The notes under the pieces are model-generated. The model did not search any database. It had not been told where the DNA came from and worked only from the letters and a program-made list of their open reading frames with translations. The translations under genes were made by a program, and so were the position numbers. Below, one piece after another: positions 17,255-26,327 of a DNA stretch of 64,000 nt; within the stretch, counting starts at the first letter, position 1; each line of letters opens with the position of its first letter. The stretch is from Fodinibacter sp963707895 (GTDB lineage: Bacteria > Actinomycetota > Actinomycetes > Actinomycetales > Dermatophilaceae), in assembly GCA_963707895.1 (NCBI GenBank), contig CAVPRS010000005.1:82865-146864 (forward strand), written 5' to 3'.

Positions 17255-17797
17255 TCAGGCCGTCGGCGCGGCCGGGCCGCCCGGCCAGTTGCGGTCGGGC
17301 ACCGGTGTCGGCCGCCCAGGCTGCTCCCCGCCCCGCTCGGCCAGGTAGTTGTTCTTCGGCACCATCACCTTGCGCCGGAAGATGCACACGACGGTGCCGT
17401 CCTGGTTGTAGCCGATCGTCTCGACCTGCACGACGCCGCGGTCGTCCTTGCTGGTGCTCTCCCACTTGTCGAGCACCGTGGTCTCGCCGTACAGGGTGTC
17501 GCCGTGGAAGGTCGGCGCCACGTGCCGCAGGCTCTCGACCTCGAGGTTGGCGATCGCCTGGCCCGAGACGTCGGGCACCGACATGCCGAGCAGGATCGAG
17601 TACACGTAGTTGCCCACGACCACGTTGCGGCCGAACTGGGTCGACCCCTCGGCATAGTGCGCGTCGAGGTGCAGGGGGTGGTGGTTCATCGTGAGCAGGC
17701 AGAACAGGTGGTCGTCGTACTCGGTCACGGTCTTGCCGGGCCAGTGCCTGTAGGTCGCCCCGACCTCGAACTCCTCGTAGCTGCGCCCGAACTGCAC
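17255..17797 (-). CDS. MaoC-like hydratase, candidate mesaconyl-CoA hydratase
   Basis: A 180-residue hot-dog-fold enoyl-CoA hydratase-like protein. The MaoC catalytic region includes KTVTEYDDHLFCLLTMNHHPLH, with the usual Asp and His, and NVVVGNYVYSILLGMSV. This particular subfamily is usually encoded in actinobacterial crotonyl-CoA carboxylase/reductase clusters, which suggests mesaconyl-CoA hydration in the ethylmalonyl-CoA pathway; a related C-methyl enoyl-CoA substrate is possible. GTG 17797 is six bases after GGAG. No pathway partner is adjacent, but candidates lie at 40.3 and 49.9-51.9 kb. Confidence 0.85.
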   Translation of the reverse strand: MQFGRSYEEFEVGATYRHWPGKTVTEYDDHLFCLLTMNHHPLHLDAHYAEGSTQFGRNVVVGNYVYSILLGMSVPDVSGQAIANLEVESLRHVAPTFHGDTLYGETTVLDKWESTSKDDRGVVQVETIGYNQDGTVVCIFRRKVMVPKNNYLAERGGEQPGRPTPVPDRNWPGGPAAPTA

Positions 17798-17844
17798 CGA
17801 TGTCTCCTTCGCTCGACCTGAGCGCCCATCCTCCCGCACGCCCC

Positions 17845-17865
17845 GGCATCCGGCAGGGGGATGCC
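17845..17865. repeat. Facing pair of GGCATCC / GGATGCC heptamers
   Basis: The intergenic sequence carries GGCATCC (17845-17851) and GGATGCC (17859-17865). With one flanking base on each side they make an 8-bp inverted repeat with a 7-base spacer. The heptamer is the short word dispersed throughout the window. The position is between the divergent maoC and SARP-like genes. Confidence 0.6.
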
Positions 17866-17934
17866 GCGTGCCCTTGCCCACACCGGACGACACCGGACGC
17901 CCCGAGGCTGCCCGGCACCGGCGCGGGCGCCGCC

Positions 17935-17940
17935 TAGGCT
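17935..17940 (+). promoter_or_regulatory. Leaderless -10 element of the SARP-like gene
   Basis: TAGGCT ends six bases before ATG 17947. Confidence 0.55.
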
Positions 17941-17946
17941 GGGGGG

Positions 17947-20900
17947 ATGTCGCAGCCCCACGCCGAGGACGGGGACCCGCCGGCCGGTGAGCTGCGGCTC
18001 CTGGCTGAGGTCTCCTGGTGCGGTGCGCCCGTGCACGGCGGGCGCACCCACGCCCTCCTCGCGGCGCTGGTCGAGGCCCACGGCCGGACGCTCGGCGAGC
18101 GCACCCTCGTCGACGAGGTGTGGGGGCCCGACCAGGCTCCCGCCAACCCCGCCAAGGCGCTCCAGGTCGTGGTGTCGCGCACCCGGGCCCAGACCGCACC
18201 CGGCGTGGTCGAGCTGGCCTCCGGTGGCTACCGCCTGGGGCTCCCCACGGCATCCGTCGACGTGCTCACCCTGCGCGATGACGTGGCCTCGGCGGCCGCC
18301 GCCGAGGCACGCGGCGACCGGACGGCCGCGCGGGACGCCGCCAGGCGTGCGCTGGCCGGCGCGGCACCGGCATCCGGTGGCGACGGGGCGCTGGCCGACC
18401 TGCGTGACGACGCGCGCCGCCTGCGATCGGAGGCGGGTTCGGTGCTCGGCCGCTCGCTGAGCGCCCTCGGTGACCACCGCGAGGCGCTCCCGCTGCTCGA
18501 GGAGGCCGGCGTCGACGACGAGGCCACCGCTGTCGCCCTGCTGCGCTCGCTCGCCGCGGTGCACGGCGGGCCGGCCGCGCTCGACCGCTACTCCCGGGTG
18601 CGGCGCGACCTCGCCGACCGCCTCGGTGTCGACCCGGGCCCGGCCCTGGCCGCGGTGCACGCCGAGCTGCTCGCCGCCGACAACCCGGTCAGGAGCGGGC
18701 TGCGTCACGAGTCGACCTCCCTGGTCGGTCGCGACGACGACATCCGCGCGCTGCGGGCCCTGGTCCGCGAGTCCCGGGTCGTGTCGATCCTCGGACCCGG
18801 CGGGCTGGGCAAGACCCGGCTCGCGCACCTCCTCGGGCGGGAGGCCGAGGAGCCGGTCGTGCACTTCGTCGAGCTGGTCGGCGTCGCCTCGCCCGACGAC
18901 GTCGTCGGCGAGGTCGGATCCGCGCTGGGGGTACGCGACTCCGTGAGCGGCCGACGTGTGCTCACACCCGAGCAGCGCACCGACGTGCGCGCGCGGGCCG
19001 CGCAGGCCCTGGGCGCGGCACCGACCCTGCTCATCCTCGACAACTGCGAGCACGTGGTCGAGGCCGTCGCCGACCTCGTGGCATTCCTGGTCGCGGCCTG
19101 CCCCCGCCTGCGCGTGGTCACCACGACCCGCGCGCCCCTCGCGATCTCCGCCGAGCGGGTGTTCCCGCTCTCGCAGCTCGACGACGACGCGGCATCCGAG
19201 CTGTTCGGCCAGCGCGCCCGGGCCGCCCGCCCCGGCGTGGCGCTGGACCCCACCACCGTGCTGAGCGTCGTGCGCCGTCTCGACGGGCTCCCCCTGGCCA
19301 TCGAGCTCGCAGCCGCCCGGGTGCGCGCGATGTCGGTCGAGGACATCGACCGACGCCTCGACGACCGGTTCGCCCTGCTGCGCGGCGGTGACCGCACCGC
19401 GCCCGACCGGCACCAGACCCTTCTCGCGGTCATCGACTGGTCGTGGAACCTGTTGCGCGACACCGAACGTCGCGCCCTGCGGTGGCTGTCGACCTTCCAC
19501 GACGGATTCTCGCTCGACGGTGCGGACGCCGTGCTCGGTCACGACTCGCTCGACGACGTGCGCTCGCTCGTCGACCAGTCGCTGCTCACCGTGCTCGACT
19601 CGGACCGCACGGTGAGGTACCGGATGCTCGAGACCGTGCGCGAGTTCGGCCGGCTGCAGCTCGTCGAGGCCGGCGAGGACGGGTCTGCGCGGGACGCGCA
19701 GCTCGAGTGGGCCTGCGCCTTCGCGCTGCGACTCGGAGACGACCTGTGGTCACCCCGACAGGTCGAGGCGGTGCGGGCGGTGGCCGTCGAGGAGAACAAC
19801 CTCGCCGACGCCCTGCGCGAGGCGCTCACCCTCCCCGACCCGTGGTCGGTGGTGCGGTTGCTGACCGCGCTGGGCTCGTTCTGGACCATCCGGGGCGAGA
19901 ACCCACGCGTCATCGCCGTCGCTGCTGCCGGCGACGCGGCCTTGGCCGGCTGGCAGCCGAGCGAGGAGCAGGTCGACGTCGCCGTCTCGGCCGCCGCGGT
20001 CGTCGCGCTCAACACCGTCGGCGGCGAGATCGGAGGGGTGCCCGCCAGCCTGGCGTTGCTCGACGCCCACGGCGAGAGCACCTCGTCGGCCCGGGTCCGT
20101 GGGCTGGTCGCGGTCGTCAGGGCCCAGGTGCTCCAGGACCCGGACGGCACGGTGGCCCGGCTCGTGGCCATCGCCGAGACCTCGGACCGGGAGGCCGCGG
20201 CCGTGGCGCGGCTCTGGGCGGCGCACCACCTCGAGAACAGCGGAGACCCGGCCGGCGCCATCGCCCAGGCCGAGCTGGCGCTGACCCTGGTGCGCGACGC
20301 CGACGGCCCGTGGATGGCGGCCATGCTGCACACCATGGTCGGCACGCTCAACTCCCAGCTGGGCGACTCCGAGGAGGCCGTGCGCCACGCGCGCGCGGCC
20401 CTGCCCACGCTCGACCGGCTCGAGGCCAACGACGACGCGATCCAGACCCGCGCCCTGCTGGCGGTGCACGCCATGTCGGTGGGACGCCTGGAGGAGGCCG
20501 AGGAGTGGATGGCCGAGATCGAGCGCACCCGGCGCCGATCGACCGACCTGGGTGGCGCGTCGCTGGCGGCCGCCCGGGCCGAGATGGCTCTGGCCCGCGG
20601 GGAGGTGGCCGAGGGCCTGGCCCTGTACCGGGCCGCAGCGGACGAGCTCGCGGCCATCCGTTTTCCCGGGATGGGCGACGCCAACGGGCTGGAGCCGTGG
20701 GCCCTGTTCGGCGAGAGCCTGGGCGTCACCGCCCTCGCCGTGCACGGCACCACCCCCGACGACTTCGTCGAGGGCACGCGCTACTACCGGGCACTGCTGG
20801 ACAAGGCGCTGCTCGTGCTCGACCCGCAGCGTCCCTTCATGGACTACCCCGTGGCCGGGCTGGTGCTGCACGGGCTCGGCGCCTGGGGGCTGCTCCGCGA

Positions 20901-21117
20901 GGCGATGCCGGCCGACACCGCGGTGCATCTCCTCGTGCTGGCCGAGCGGTTCGGCTACACCCGCTTCGCCCCCACGATGAGCCCGGAACGCACCGAGGGG
21001 GCGGCCGACGAGCGGGCACCCGGTGTCGCGGCCCGGTTGCGCCGCGACTACGCCGAGCGCACCGCCCCCAGCCTGTTGCCGGAGGCGCGCGCCGCGGTCA
21101 GCCGGGTACCCGCCTGA
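17947..21117 (+). CDS. Large SARP/AfsR-like transcriptional regulator with NTPase and TPR domains
   Basis: A 1056-residue cytoplasmic regulator. Residues about 10-95 form an OmpR/SARP-like winged helix (ERTLVDEVWG, NPAKALQVVVSRTRA, GGYRLGL). A BTAD-like helical region follows to about 240. An NB-ARC/STAND-type NTPase then carries P-loop GPGGLGKTRLA near residue 280 and Walker B-like LLILDNCEHV near 360, with GLPLAIELAAARV and the winged helix after it. The last 400 residues are helical repeats of TPR type. Such proteins switch on transcription when ATP and a ligand are bound. The DrrAB-type exporter converges on it and has SARP-like direct repeats in its promoter. Confidence 0.88.
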   Translation: MSQPHAEDGDPPAGELRLLAEVSWCGAPVHGGRTHALLAALVEAHGRTLGERTLVDEVWGPDQAPANPAKALQVVVSRTRAQTAPGVVELASGGYRLGLPTASVDVLTLRDDVASAAAAEARGDRTAARDAARRALAGAAPASGGDGALADLRDDARRLRSEAGSVLGRSLSALGDHREALPLLEEAGVDDEATAVALLRSLAAVHGGPAALDRYSRVRRDLADRLGVDPGPALAAVHAELLAADNPVRSGLRHESTSLVGRDDDIRALRALVRESRVVSILGPGGLGKTRLAHLLGREAEEPVVHFVELVGVASPDDVVGEVGSALGVRDSVSGRRVLTPEQRTDVRARAAQALGAAPTLLILDNCEHVVEAVADLVAFLVAACPRLRVVTTTRAPLAISAERVFPLSQLDDDAASELFGQRARAARPGVALDPTTVLSVVRRLDGLPLAIELAAARVRAMSVEDIDRRLDDRFALLRGGDRTAPDRHQTLLAVIDWSWNLLRDTERRALRWLSTFHDGFSLDGADAVLGHDSLDDVRSLVDQSLLTVLDSDRTVRYRMLETVREFGRLQLVEAGEDGSARDAQLEWACAFALRLGDDLWSPRQVEAVRAVAVEENNLADALREALTLPDPWSVVRLLTALGSFWTIRGENPRVIAVAAAGDAALAGWQPSEEQVDVAVSAAAVVALNTVGGEIGGVPASLALLDAHGESTSSARVRGLVAVVRAQVLQDPDGTVARLVAIAETSDREAAAVARLWAAHHLENSGDPAGAIAQAELALTLVRDADGPWMAAMLHTMVGTLNSQLGDSEEAVRHARAALPTLDRLEANDDAIQTRALLAVHAMSVGRLEEAEEWMAEIERTRRRSTDLGGASLAAARAEMALARGEVAEGLALYRAAADELAAIRFPGMGDANGLEPWALFGESLGVTALAVHGTTPDDFVEGTRYYRALLDKALLVLDPQRPFMDYPVAGLVLHGLGAWGLLREAMPADTAVHLLVLAERFGYTRFAPTMSPERTEGAADERAPGVAARLRRDYAERTAPSLLPEARAAVSRVPA

Positions 21118-21120
21118 GCC

Positions 21121-21966
21121 TCACATCTTGCGGGAGTACGAGCGCACCGCGAGGGGCAGGAACACCGCCACGATGGCGGCACACCCGCCGAGCGCCCAGG
21201 CCACCTCGGTGGTGACCCCGCCACCGGCCATCATCGTGCGCACTGCCGTGACGACGTGGCTCACCGGGTTGAGCTTGACGAAGGTCTGCAGCCAGCTCGG
21301 CAGGGTGTCGGCCGGCACGAAGGCGTTGGACAGGAAGGTGAGGGGGAACATGATCATCATCGAGATGCCCTGCACCGCCTGGGCGCTGCGGGCGACGGTG
21401 CCGAACCAGGTGAAGATCCACGCCAGGGACCAGCCCGCGATGATCGTCATCAGCCAGCCGCCGAGCACACCGGCGACGCCGCCGCCGGGGCGGTAGCCCA
21501 TCAGGAAGCCGGTGAAGATCGTGAGCGTCGCGGCGGTGCCGTAGCGCAGCAGGTCGGCGAGCGCCGGCCCGACCAGGGGTGCGATGCGCGCGATCGGCAG
21601 CGACTTGAACCGGTCGAAGACGCCCTTGTCCATGTCCTCGCGGAGCTGGACCCCCGTGGACATCGACGCGGTCAGCGCGGTCTGCGCCAGGATGCCGGGG
21701 ATCAGGATCGGCAGGTAGTCGGCGACGCTGCCGGAGATCGCGCCGCCGAAGATGTAGGCGAACATCGCGGTGAAGAGCAGCGGCTGCAGGGTCACGTCGA
21801 ACCACTGCTCGGGGTTGCGGCGCATCTTCTTGGTCGCGCGCCAGGCCATGGCCAGGCTCTGCGACCAGGTCTCGCGGGCGGTCGGGCGCGCGGGGAGGTC
21901 GCGGATGCCGTCGAGCGTGACGGCCTTGACGGTCTCTTCGGGGGCGGGGCTGAGGGTGGTGGTCAT
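21121..21966 (-). CDS. ABC-2 type exporter permease (DrrB-like)
   Basis: A 281-residue permease with about six transmembrane helices and the ABC-2 signature region (TFLSNAFVPADTLPSWLQTFVKLNPVSHVVTAVR-like, near residue 220). It forms the membrane half of a drug or lipid exporter with the ATPase encoded just upstream, to which it is coupled by ATGA. The C-terminal SYSRKM and N-terminal cytosolic stretch of 40 residues are usual for the daunorubicin-resistance group. The substrate is unknown. Confidence 0.9.
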   Translation of the reverse strand: MTTTLSPAPEETVKAVTLDGIRDLPARPTARETWSQSLAMAWRATKKMRRNPEQWFDVTLQPLLFTAMFAYIFGGAISGSVADYLPILIPGILAQTALTASMSTGVQLREDMDKGVFDRFKSLPIARIAPLVGPALADLLRYGTAATLTIFTGFLMGYRPGGGVAGVLGGWLMTIIAGWSLAWIFTWFGTVARSAQAVQGISMMIMFPLTFLSNAFVPADTLPSWLQTFVKLNPVSHVVTAVRTMMAGGGVTTEVAWALGGCAAIVAVFLPLAVRSYSRKM

Positions 21967-22964
21967 CGGACGGGCTCCATCTCGGGCTCGGGCTGGGAGT
22001 CCTCGGCGGCGTGGCCGGTGAGGGCCATGAACACCTCGTCGAGGGTGGGCTTCTGCACGGTCGCCGAGCTGATCAGCAGGTCGTGCTCGCGCAGGCCGAT
22101 CAGGACGTCGGCGGCGCGGTTGGCGTCGGTCAGGGCGACGTTGATGCCGCCCGCCTCGGGCGTGAGCACCGGTTCCTCGCCGAGCACCCGACGGACCACG
22201 TCGGCGGCCTCGCCGGTGTGCTCCGGGTCGAGCATCCGCAGCTGAAGGGTCGAGCTGCCGACCTGGCTCTTGAGCTCGTCGGGGGTGCCCTGCGCGACCT
22301 TGCGGCCGCGGTCGATGACCGCGACCCGGTCGGCGAGCTGGTCGGCCTCGTCGAGGTACTGGGTGGTCAGGAGCACGGTGCAGCCATCGGCGACCAGCTC
22401 GCGGATGGTGTCCCACATCTGCCCGCGGGTGCGCGGGTCGAGGCCGGTGGTGGGCTCGTCGAGGAAGATCAGCGGCGGACGGCTGATCAGGCTGGCGGCG
22501 AGGTCGAGCCGACGGCGCATGCCACCGGAGTACTTCGCGATGGCCTTGTCGCCCGCGTCCTCGAGGCCGAACCGGCCGAGGAGGTCCTCGGCGGTCGTGC
22601 GGGCCTGCTTCGACGACAGGCCGAGGAGGCGGCCGAACAGCCAGAGGTTCTCGCGGCCGGTGAGGTTCTCGTCGACCGAGGCGTACTGCCCGGTGACGCC
22701 GAGCAGCTGGCGGATGACGTGCGGGTGCTGGCGGACGTCGACTCCGAACAGCTCGGCGCTGCCACCGTCCATCGGGAGCAGGGTGGCGAGCATCTGGAGC
22801 ATCGTGGTCTTGCCGGCGCCGTTCGGGCCCAGCACGCCGAAGACCTCGCCGCGGTACACGTCGAGGTCGACGCCGTCGACGGCGCGCAGGTCGCCGAAGG
22901 TCTTGACGAGCCCCCGGGCGTGGACCGCCGTGTCGGCGGTGGGGGACGAGTTCGTGGTGGTCAT
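21963..22964 (-). CDS. ABC exporter ATP-binding subunit (DrrA-like)
   Basis: A 333-residue ATPase of the daunorubicin-resistance (DrrA) family. Walker A is GPNGAGKTT near residue 47, the signature is YSGGMRRRLDLAASLISRPP near 145 and Walker B is LIFLDEPTTGLDPRTR, with LLTTQYLDEADQLAD after it. The long C-terminal domain ending in TLDEVFMALTGH is characteristic of DrrA. It powers export by the downstream permease. The upstream region holds four CGGTTTCA-like repeats (22985-23034) that probably control it. Confidence 0.92.
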   Translation of the reverse strand: MTTTNSSPTADTAVHARGLVKTFGDLRAVDGVDLDVYRGEVFGVLGPNGAGKTTMLQMLATLLPMDGGSAELFGVDVRQHPHVIRQLLGVTGQYASVDENLTGRENLWLFGRLLGLSSKQARTTAEDLLGRFGLEDAGDKAIAKYSGGMRRRLDLAASLISRPPLIFLDEPTTGLDPRTRGQMWDTIRELVADGCTVLLTTQYLDEADQLADRVAVIDRGRKVAQGTPDELKSQVGSSTLQLRMLDPEHTGEAADVVRRVLGEEPVLTPEAGGINVALTDANRAADVLIGLREHDLLISSATVQKPTLDEVFMALTGHAAEDSQPEPEMEPVR

Positions 22965-22984
22965 GCGACCACGGTCCGCCAGTG

Positions 22985-23034
22985 CGGTTTCAGCACGCCT
23001 TCACGCCGGTTTCACCCCTCGGCGCCCGGTTTCA
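22985..23034. promoter_or_regulatory. Direct-repeat operator, 11-bp period
   Basis: CGGTTTCA at 22985, CGCCTTCA at 22996 and CGGTTTCA at 23007 are spaced exactly 11 bp apart, and a further CGGTTTCA lies at 23027. Direct heptamer-type repeats with an 11-bp period are the hallmark of SARP/AfsR and PhoP binding sites in actinobacteria. The array lies between the drrA-like start (22964) and glpK (23056), so it could serve either. Confidence 0.6.
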
Positions 23035-23043
23035 GCCCGCCCC

Positions 23044-23049
23044 TAGGAT
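23044..23049 (+). promoter_or_regulatory. Leaderless -10 element of glpK
   Basis: TAGGAT lies six bases upstream of ATG 23056, next to the direct-repeat operator. Confidence 0.55.
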
Positions 23050-23055
23050 CGGGCC

Positions 23056-24570
23056 ATGGGTGACTTCATCGGCGCGGTCGACCAGGGCACGACGAGCACG
23101 CGGTTCATCGTGTTCGACCACGACGGGCGCCCCGTCGCCAAGCACCAGCTCGAGCACGAGCAGCTGCTCCCCCGTGCCGGCTGGGTCGAGCACAACCCCC
23201 TCGAGATCTGGGACCGCACCCAGACCGTCATCTCCAGCGCACTCGGGCAGGCCGGCCTCGTGGCCTCCGACCTCGACGCGATCGGGGTGACCAACCAGCG
23301 CGAGACGGCGGTCGTCTGGGACCGCCACACCGGGCGTCCCTTCCACAACGCGATCGTCTGGCAGGACACCCGCACCGACTCGATCGCGAAGGCGCTGGAC
23401 GCCGACGGGCGCGGCGACGTCATCCGGCACAAGGCCGGACTGCCGCCGGCGACCTACTTCTCGGCCGGCAAGGTGCAGTGGCTGCTCGAGCACGTCGACG
23501 GCCTGCGGGCCGCGGCCGAGCGCGGGGACGCGCTCTTCGGGACCCCCGACACCTGGGTGGTCTGGAACCTCACGGGCGGGCCCGACGGCGGCGTGCACAC
23601 CACCGACGTCACCAACGCCAGCCGCACCATGCTCATGGACCTGACGACCCTGGACTGGGACGACGAGCTGCTCGGCTTCTTCGGCATCCCCCGGGCGATG
23701 CTGCCCACGATCAGCTCGAGCAGCGACGCGCGGGCCTTCGGCACCACGACCGCTCCGCGCGGCGGGGCACCGGTGCCGATCACCGGGGTGCTCGGCGACC
23801 AGCAGGCCGCCACCGTCGGGCAGGTCTGCTTCGAGCCGGGCGAGGCGAAGAACACCTACGGCACCGGCAACTTCCTGCTGCTCAACACCGGGGAGGAGCT
23901 GGTGCGCAGCACCAACGGCCTGCTCACCACGGTGGCCTACCGCTTCGGTGACGCCAGGCCGGTCTACGCCCTCGAGGGATCGATCGCCGTCACCGGCAGC
24001 GCCGTGCAGTGGCTGCGCGACCAGCTCGGCGTCATCTCCGGCGCGTCGGAGATCGAGACGCTGGCGGCCTCCGTCGACGACTCCGGCGGGGTCTACTTCG
24101 TGCCGGCCTTCAGCGGCCTGTTCGCGCCCTACTGGCGCAGCGACGCGCGCGGCGCCATCGTCGGGCTCTCCCGCTTCAACACCAACGCCCACCTCGCACG
24201 GGCCACACTCGAGGCGATCTGCTACCAGTCCCGCGACGTCGTCGAGGCGATGGAGGCGGACTCCGGTGTGGCCCTGACCTGCCTGAAGGTCGACGGGGGC
24301 ATCACCGCCAACCGGCTGTGCATGCAGCTGCAGGCCGACGTGCTCGGCGTGCCGGTGAGCAAGCCGGTCGTGCCCGAGACGACTGCCCTCGGCGCCGCGT
24401 ACGCGGCGGGACTCGCGACCGGGTTCTGGTCGGGCACCGACGAGCTGCGCACCAACTGGGCCGAGGACGAGCGCTGGGAGCCCCGGTGGAACGAGGACCA
24501 GCGTCGTGACGGGTACGCCGGCTGGCACAAGGCCGTGGAGCGCACCCTGGGCTGGGTCGACGTCGAGTAG
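23056..24570 (+). CDS. glpK: Glycerol kinase
   Basis: A 504-residue FGGY-family kinase that phosphorylates glycerol to sn-glycerol 3-phosphate. The N-terminal nucleotide motif AVDQGTTSTRFIVFD, the glycerol-binding NQRETAVVWDRHTGRP and WQDTRT, GDQQAATVGQ, YGTGNFLL and the C-terminal LKVDGGITANRLCMQ are all present. Full length. No glpF or glpD is adjacent, so uptake and oxidation are encoded elsewhere. The transcript is predicted leaderless. The upstream direct repeats suggest control by a SARP- or PhoP-type regulator, which is inference. Confidence 0.95.
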   Translation: MGDFIGAVDQGTTSTRFIVFDHDGRPVAKHQLEHEQLLPRAGWVEHNPLEIWDRTQTVISSALGQAGLVASDLDAIGVTNQRETAVVWDRHTGRPFHNAIVWQDTRTDSIAKALDADGRGDVIRHKAGLPPATYFSAGKVQWLLEHVDGLRAAAERGDALFGTPDTWVVWNLTGGPDGGVHTTDVTNASRTMLMDLTTLDWDDELLGFFGIPRAMLPTISSSSDARAFGTTTAPRGGAPVPITGVLGDQQAATVGQVCFEPGEAKNTYGTGNFLLLNTGEELVRSTNGLLTTVAYRFGDARPVYALEGSIAVTGSAVQWLRDQLGVISGASEIETLAASVDDSGGVYFVPAFSGLFAPYWRSDARGAIVGLSRFNTNAHLARATLEAICYQSRDVVEAMEADSGVALTCLKVDGGITANRLCMQLQADVLGVPVSKPVVPETTALGAAYAAGLATGFWSGTDELRTNWAEDERWEPRWNEDQRRDGYAGWHKAVERTLGWVDVE

Positions 24571-24597
24571 GACGTCCGCCGGCGCGCTCGCCGCCGC

Positions 24598-25437
24598 TCA
24601 GCGCAGCGGGACGTCGAGCGAGTCGAACACGATGCGGGACAAGCGGTTCACCGTGGTCTGGCCGTACGAGTAGCCGTCGTGGGAGCGCGACAGGAACGCC
24701 ATCTGGTAGCTGCGGCCCCGACCCGACACGTGGCCGAGCCCGTTGAGCCGGTAGCCGTCGGACCGCGGGCCCCAGCCGTTCTTGAGCTCGACGCGCACGT
24801 CGTCGGGCAGCCCGTCACCCAGCCCCCAGGTCTGGGTCGAGGTGACCGACGCCATCAGGTCGCGGGCGTAGGCACGCCGGCCCGAGGACAGGTAGGTGCC
24901 GAGCACCAGGTGGTTCATGAGCTGCACGAGGTCGCGGGTGGTGCTGGTCGAGTGCCCCCACCAGGTGCTCGATCGGAACACCGTGCCGCCGAGCACCTCC
25001 GTGCTCCTCATGCCGAGCTGGTCGGCGACGATGCGGCACCGTCGCGCGGTGGCCTGGGTGATGAGCGCGTCGGTGGCGTCGTTGTCGGAGTAACGGATCA
25101 TCCGCGACGCCAGCGACTTCTGCGTCGACGTCAGCGCCTTGCCACGGTCCTGCGCGATCTTCAGCGTCGTGACGAGGATGAGCACCTTGATGGCGCTGTG
25201 GGTCTGCATCTCACGCGGTCGCCAGTGGAAGTACTGACCGTCTCGGTTGTCGCGCACCGTGAGGCCTGCGACCCCCGCACGCGTCGCCATGTAGGCGTCG
25301 AGCGCGGCAGTGAGCTGCGCACGGGTGTCGACCCCAGCGGCCTGCGCCGGGGCCGAGGCAAGCCCCAGCGCCCCGAGCGCGAGGCCGGCGGCGCCGCCGG
25401 CCACCAGCTCGCGGCGTCCCGGTGCCCGCTGCGTCAC
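24598..25437 (-). CDS. Tat-exported serine hydrolase (class A beta-lactamase-like), copy 1
   Basis: A 279-residue exported protein. The N-terminus GRRELVAGGAAGLALGALGLASAPAQA-type sequence is a Tat signal. The fold carries an SxxK motif (SAIK, near residue 82), SDN (RYSDNDATDAL, near 120) and KNG (ELKNGWGP) in place of the KTG of beta-lactamases. It resembles the serine hydrolase family of class A-like penicillin-recognising proteins; peptidoglycan processing is likelier than antibiotic hydrolysis because the Omega-loop ExxLN is not seen. It is one of three tandem paralogs. Confidence 0.85.
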   Translation of the reverse strand: MTQRAPGRRELVAGGAAGLALGALGLASAPAQAAGVDTRAQLTAALDAYMATRAGVAGLTVRDNRDGQYFHWRPREMQTHSAIKVLILVTTLKIAQDRGKALTSTQKSLASRMIRYSDNDATDALITQATARRCRIVADQLGMRSTEVLGGTVFRSSTWWGHSTSTTRDLVQLMNHLVLGTYLSSGRRAYARDLMASVTSTQTWGLGDGLPDDVRVELKNGWGPRSDGYRLNGLGHVSGRGRSYQMAFLSRSHDGYSYGQTTVNRLSRIVFDSLDVPLR

Positions 25438-25469
25438 ATCGCCTCCTCGGTCTGTCGGGTGGTCGCTGG

Positions 25470-26300
25470 TCAGGTCAGCGGTCGGTCGAGCGCGTCGTAG
25501 ACGATCCGCGACACCCGGTTGATCGTCTCCTTGCCGTAGGAGTAGCCGTTGGGGCTCTTGGAGAGGATCCCCACCTGGTAGCTGCGGCCGTAGCCCGAGA
25601 CGAACCCGAACGAGTTCATCCGGTAGCCCGAGGCCATCGGCCCCCAGCCGTTCTTCTGCTCGACGTGCACGGCATCCGGCAGCGGGTCACCGAGCCCCCA
25701 GCGCTGGGTCGAGGTCACCGTCGCCATCAGGTCGCGCACGTAGGCCCGGCGACCGGACGTCAGGTAGGTGCCCAGCACGAGCTGGTTCATCAGCTGCACG
25801 AGGTCGCGCGTGGTCGTCGTCGAGTGGCCCCACCAGCCGGTGGAGCCGCCACGCACGACGGTGCTCGACATGCCGAGCTGGTCGGCCACCCGCTGGCAGG
25901 TCGACACCCCGATCTGCGCGAGCAGGGTGTCGGTGGCCTCGTTGTCGGAGTAGCGGATCATCCGGGAGGCCAGGGCCTTCTGGGTCGACGTGAGCGCCAG
26001 GTGCCGGTCCTGGGCGCGCTTCAGGGTCGCGACCAGGATCAGCACCTTGATGGTGCTGTAGCTCTGCAGGGTGCGCGGCCTCCAGCCGAAGTAGCCGCCG
26101 TCGCGGTTGTCGCGCAGCATCAGCCCGATCGTGCCGACCCGCGTGGCGGCGTACCGGTCGAGCGCATCGTGCAGCGCGGCGCGGGTGTCGATGCCCGCAC
26201 CGGATGCCGTTGTGGGCGAGAGCGCCTGGAGCGCGCCGATGCCCAGCCCTGCCGCCCCTCCGACGACCAGCCGCCGTCGCCCGACCCCCCCGTGACGCAT
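25470..26300 (-). CDS. Tat-exported serine hydrolase (class A beta-lactamase-like), copy 2
   Basis: A 276-residue close paralog of its downstream neighbour. The Tat-type start GRRRLVVGGAAGLGIGALQ is followed by the mature domain with STIK (SxxK), RYSDNEATDTLL (SDN) and EQKNGWGP (KNG). Long identical blocks with copy 1 (SRMIRYSDN, TRDLVQLMNHL/QL, VLGTY) indicate tandem duplication. The gap to copy 1 is only 32 bp, so they are probably co-transcribed. TATCCT seven bases before the ATG (26308-26313) suggests a leaderless start. Confidence 0.85.
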   Translation of the reverse strand: MRHGGVGRRRLVVGGAAGLGIGALQALSPTTASGAGIDTRAALHDALDRYAATRVGTIGLMLRDNRDGGYFGWRPRTLQSYSTIKVLILVATLKRAQDRHLALTSTQKALASRMIRYSDNEATDTLLAQIGVSTCQRVADQLGMSSTVVRGGSTGWWGHSTTTTRDLVQLMNQLVLGTYLTSGRRAYVRDLMATVTSTQRWGLGDPLPDAVHVEQKNGWGPMASGYRMNSFGFVSGYGRSYQVGILSKSPNGYSYGKETINRVSRIVYDALDRPLT

Positions 26301-26327
26301 GGGCTCGAGGATAGCCGGGGCCGGCGC

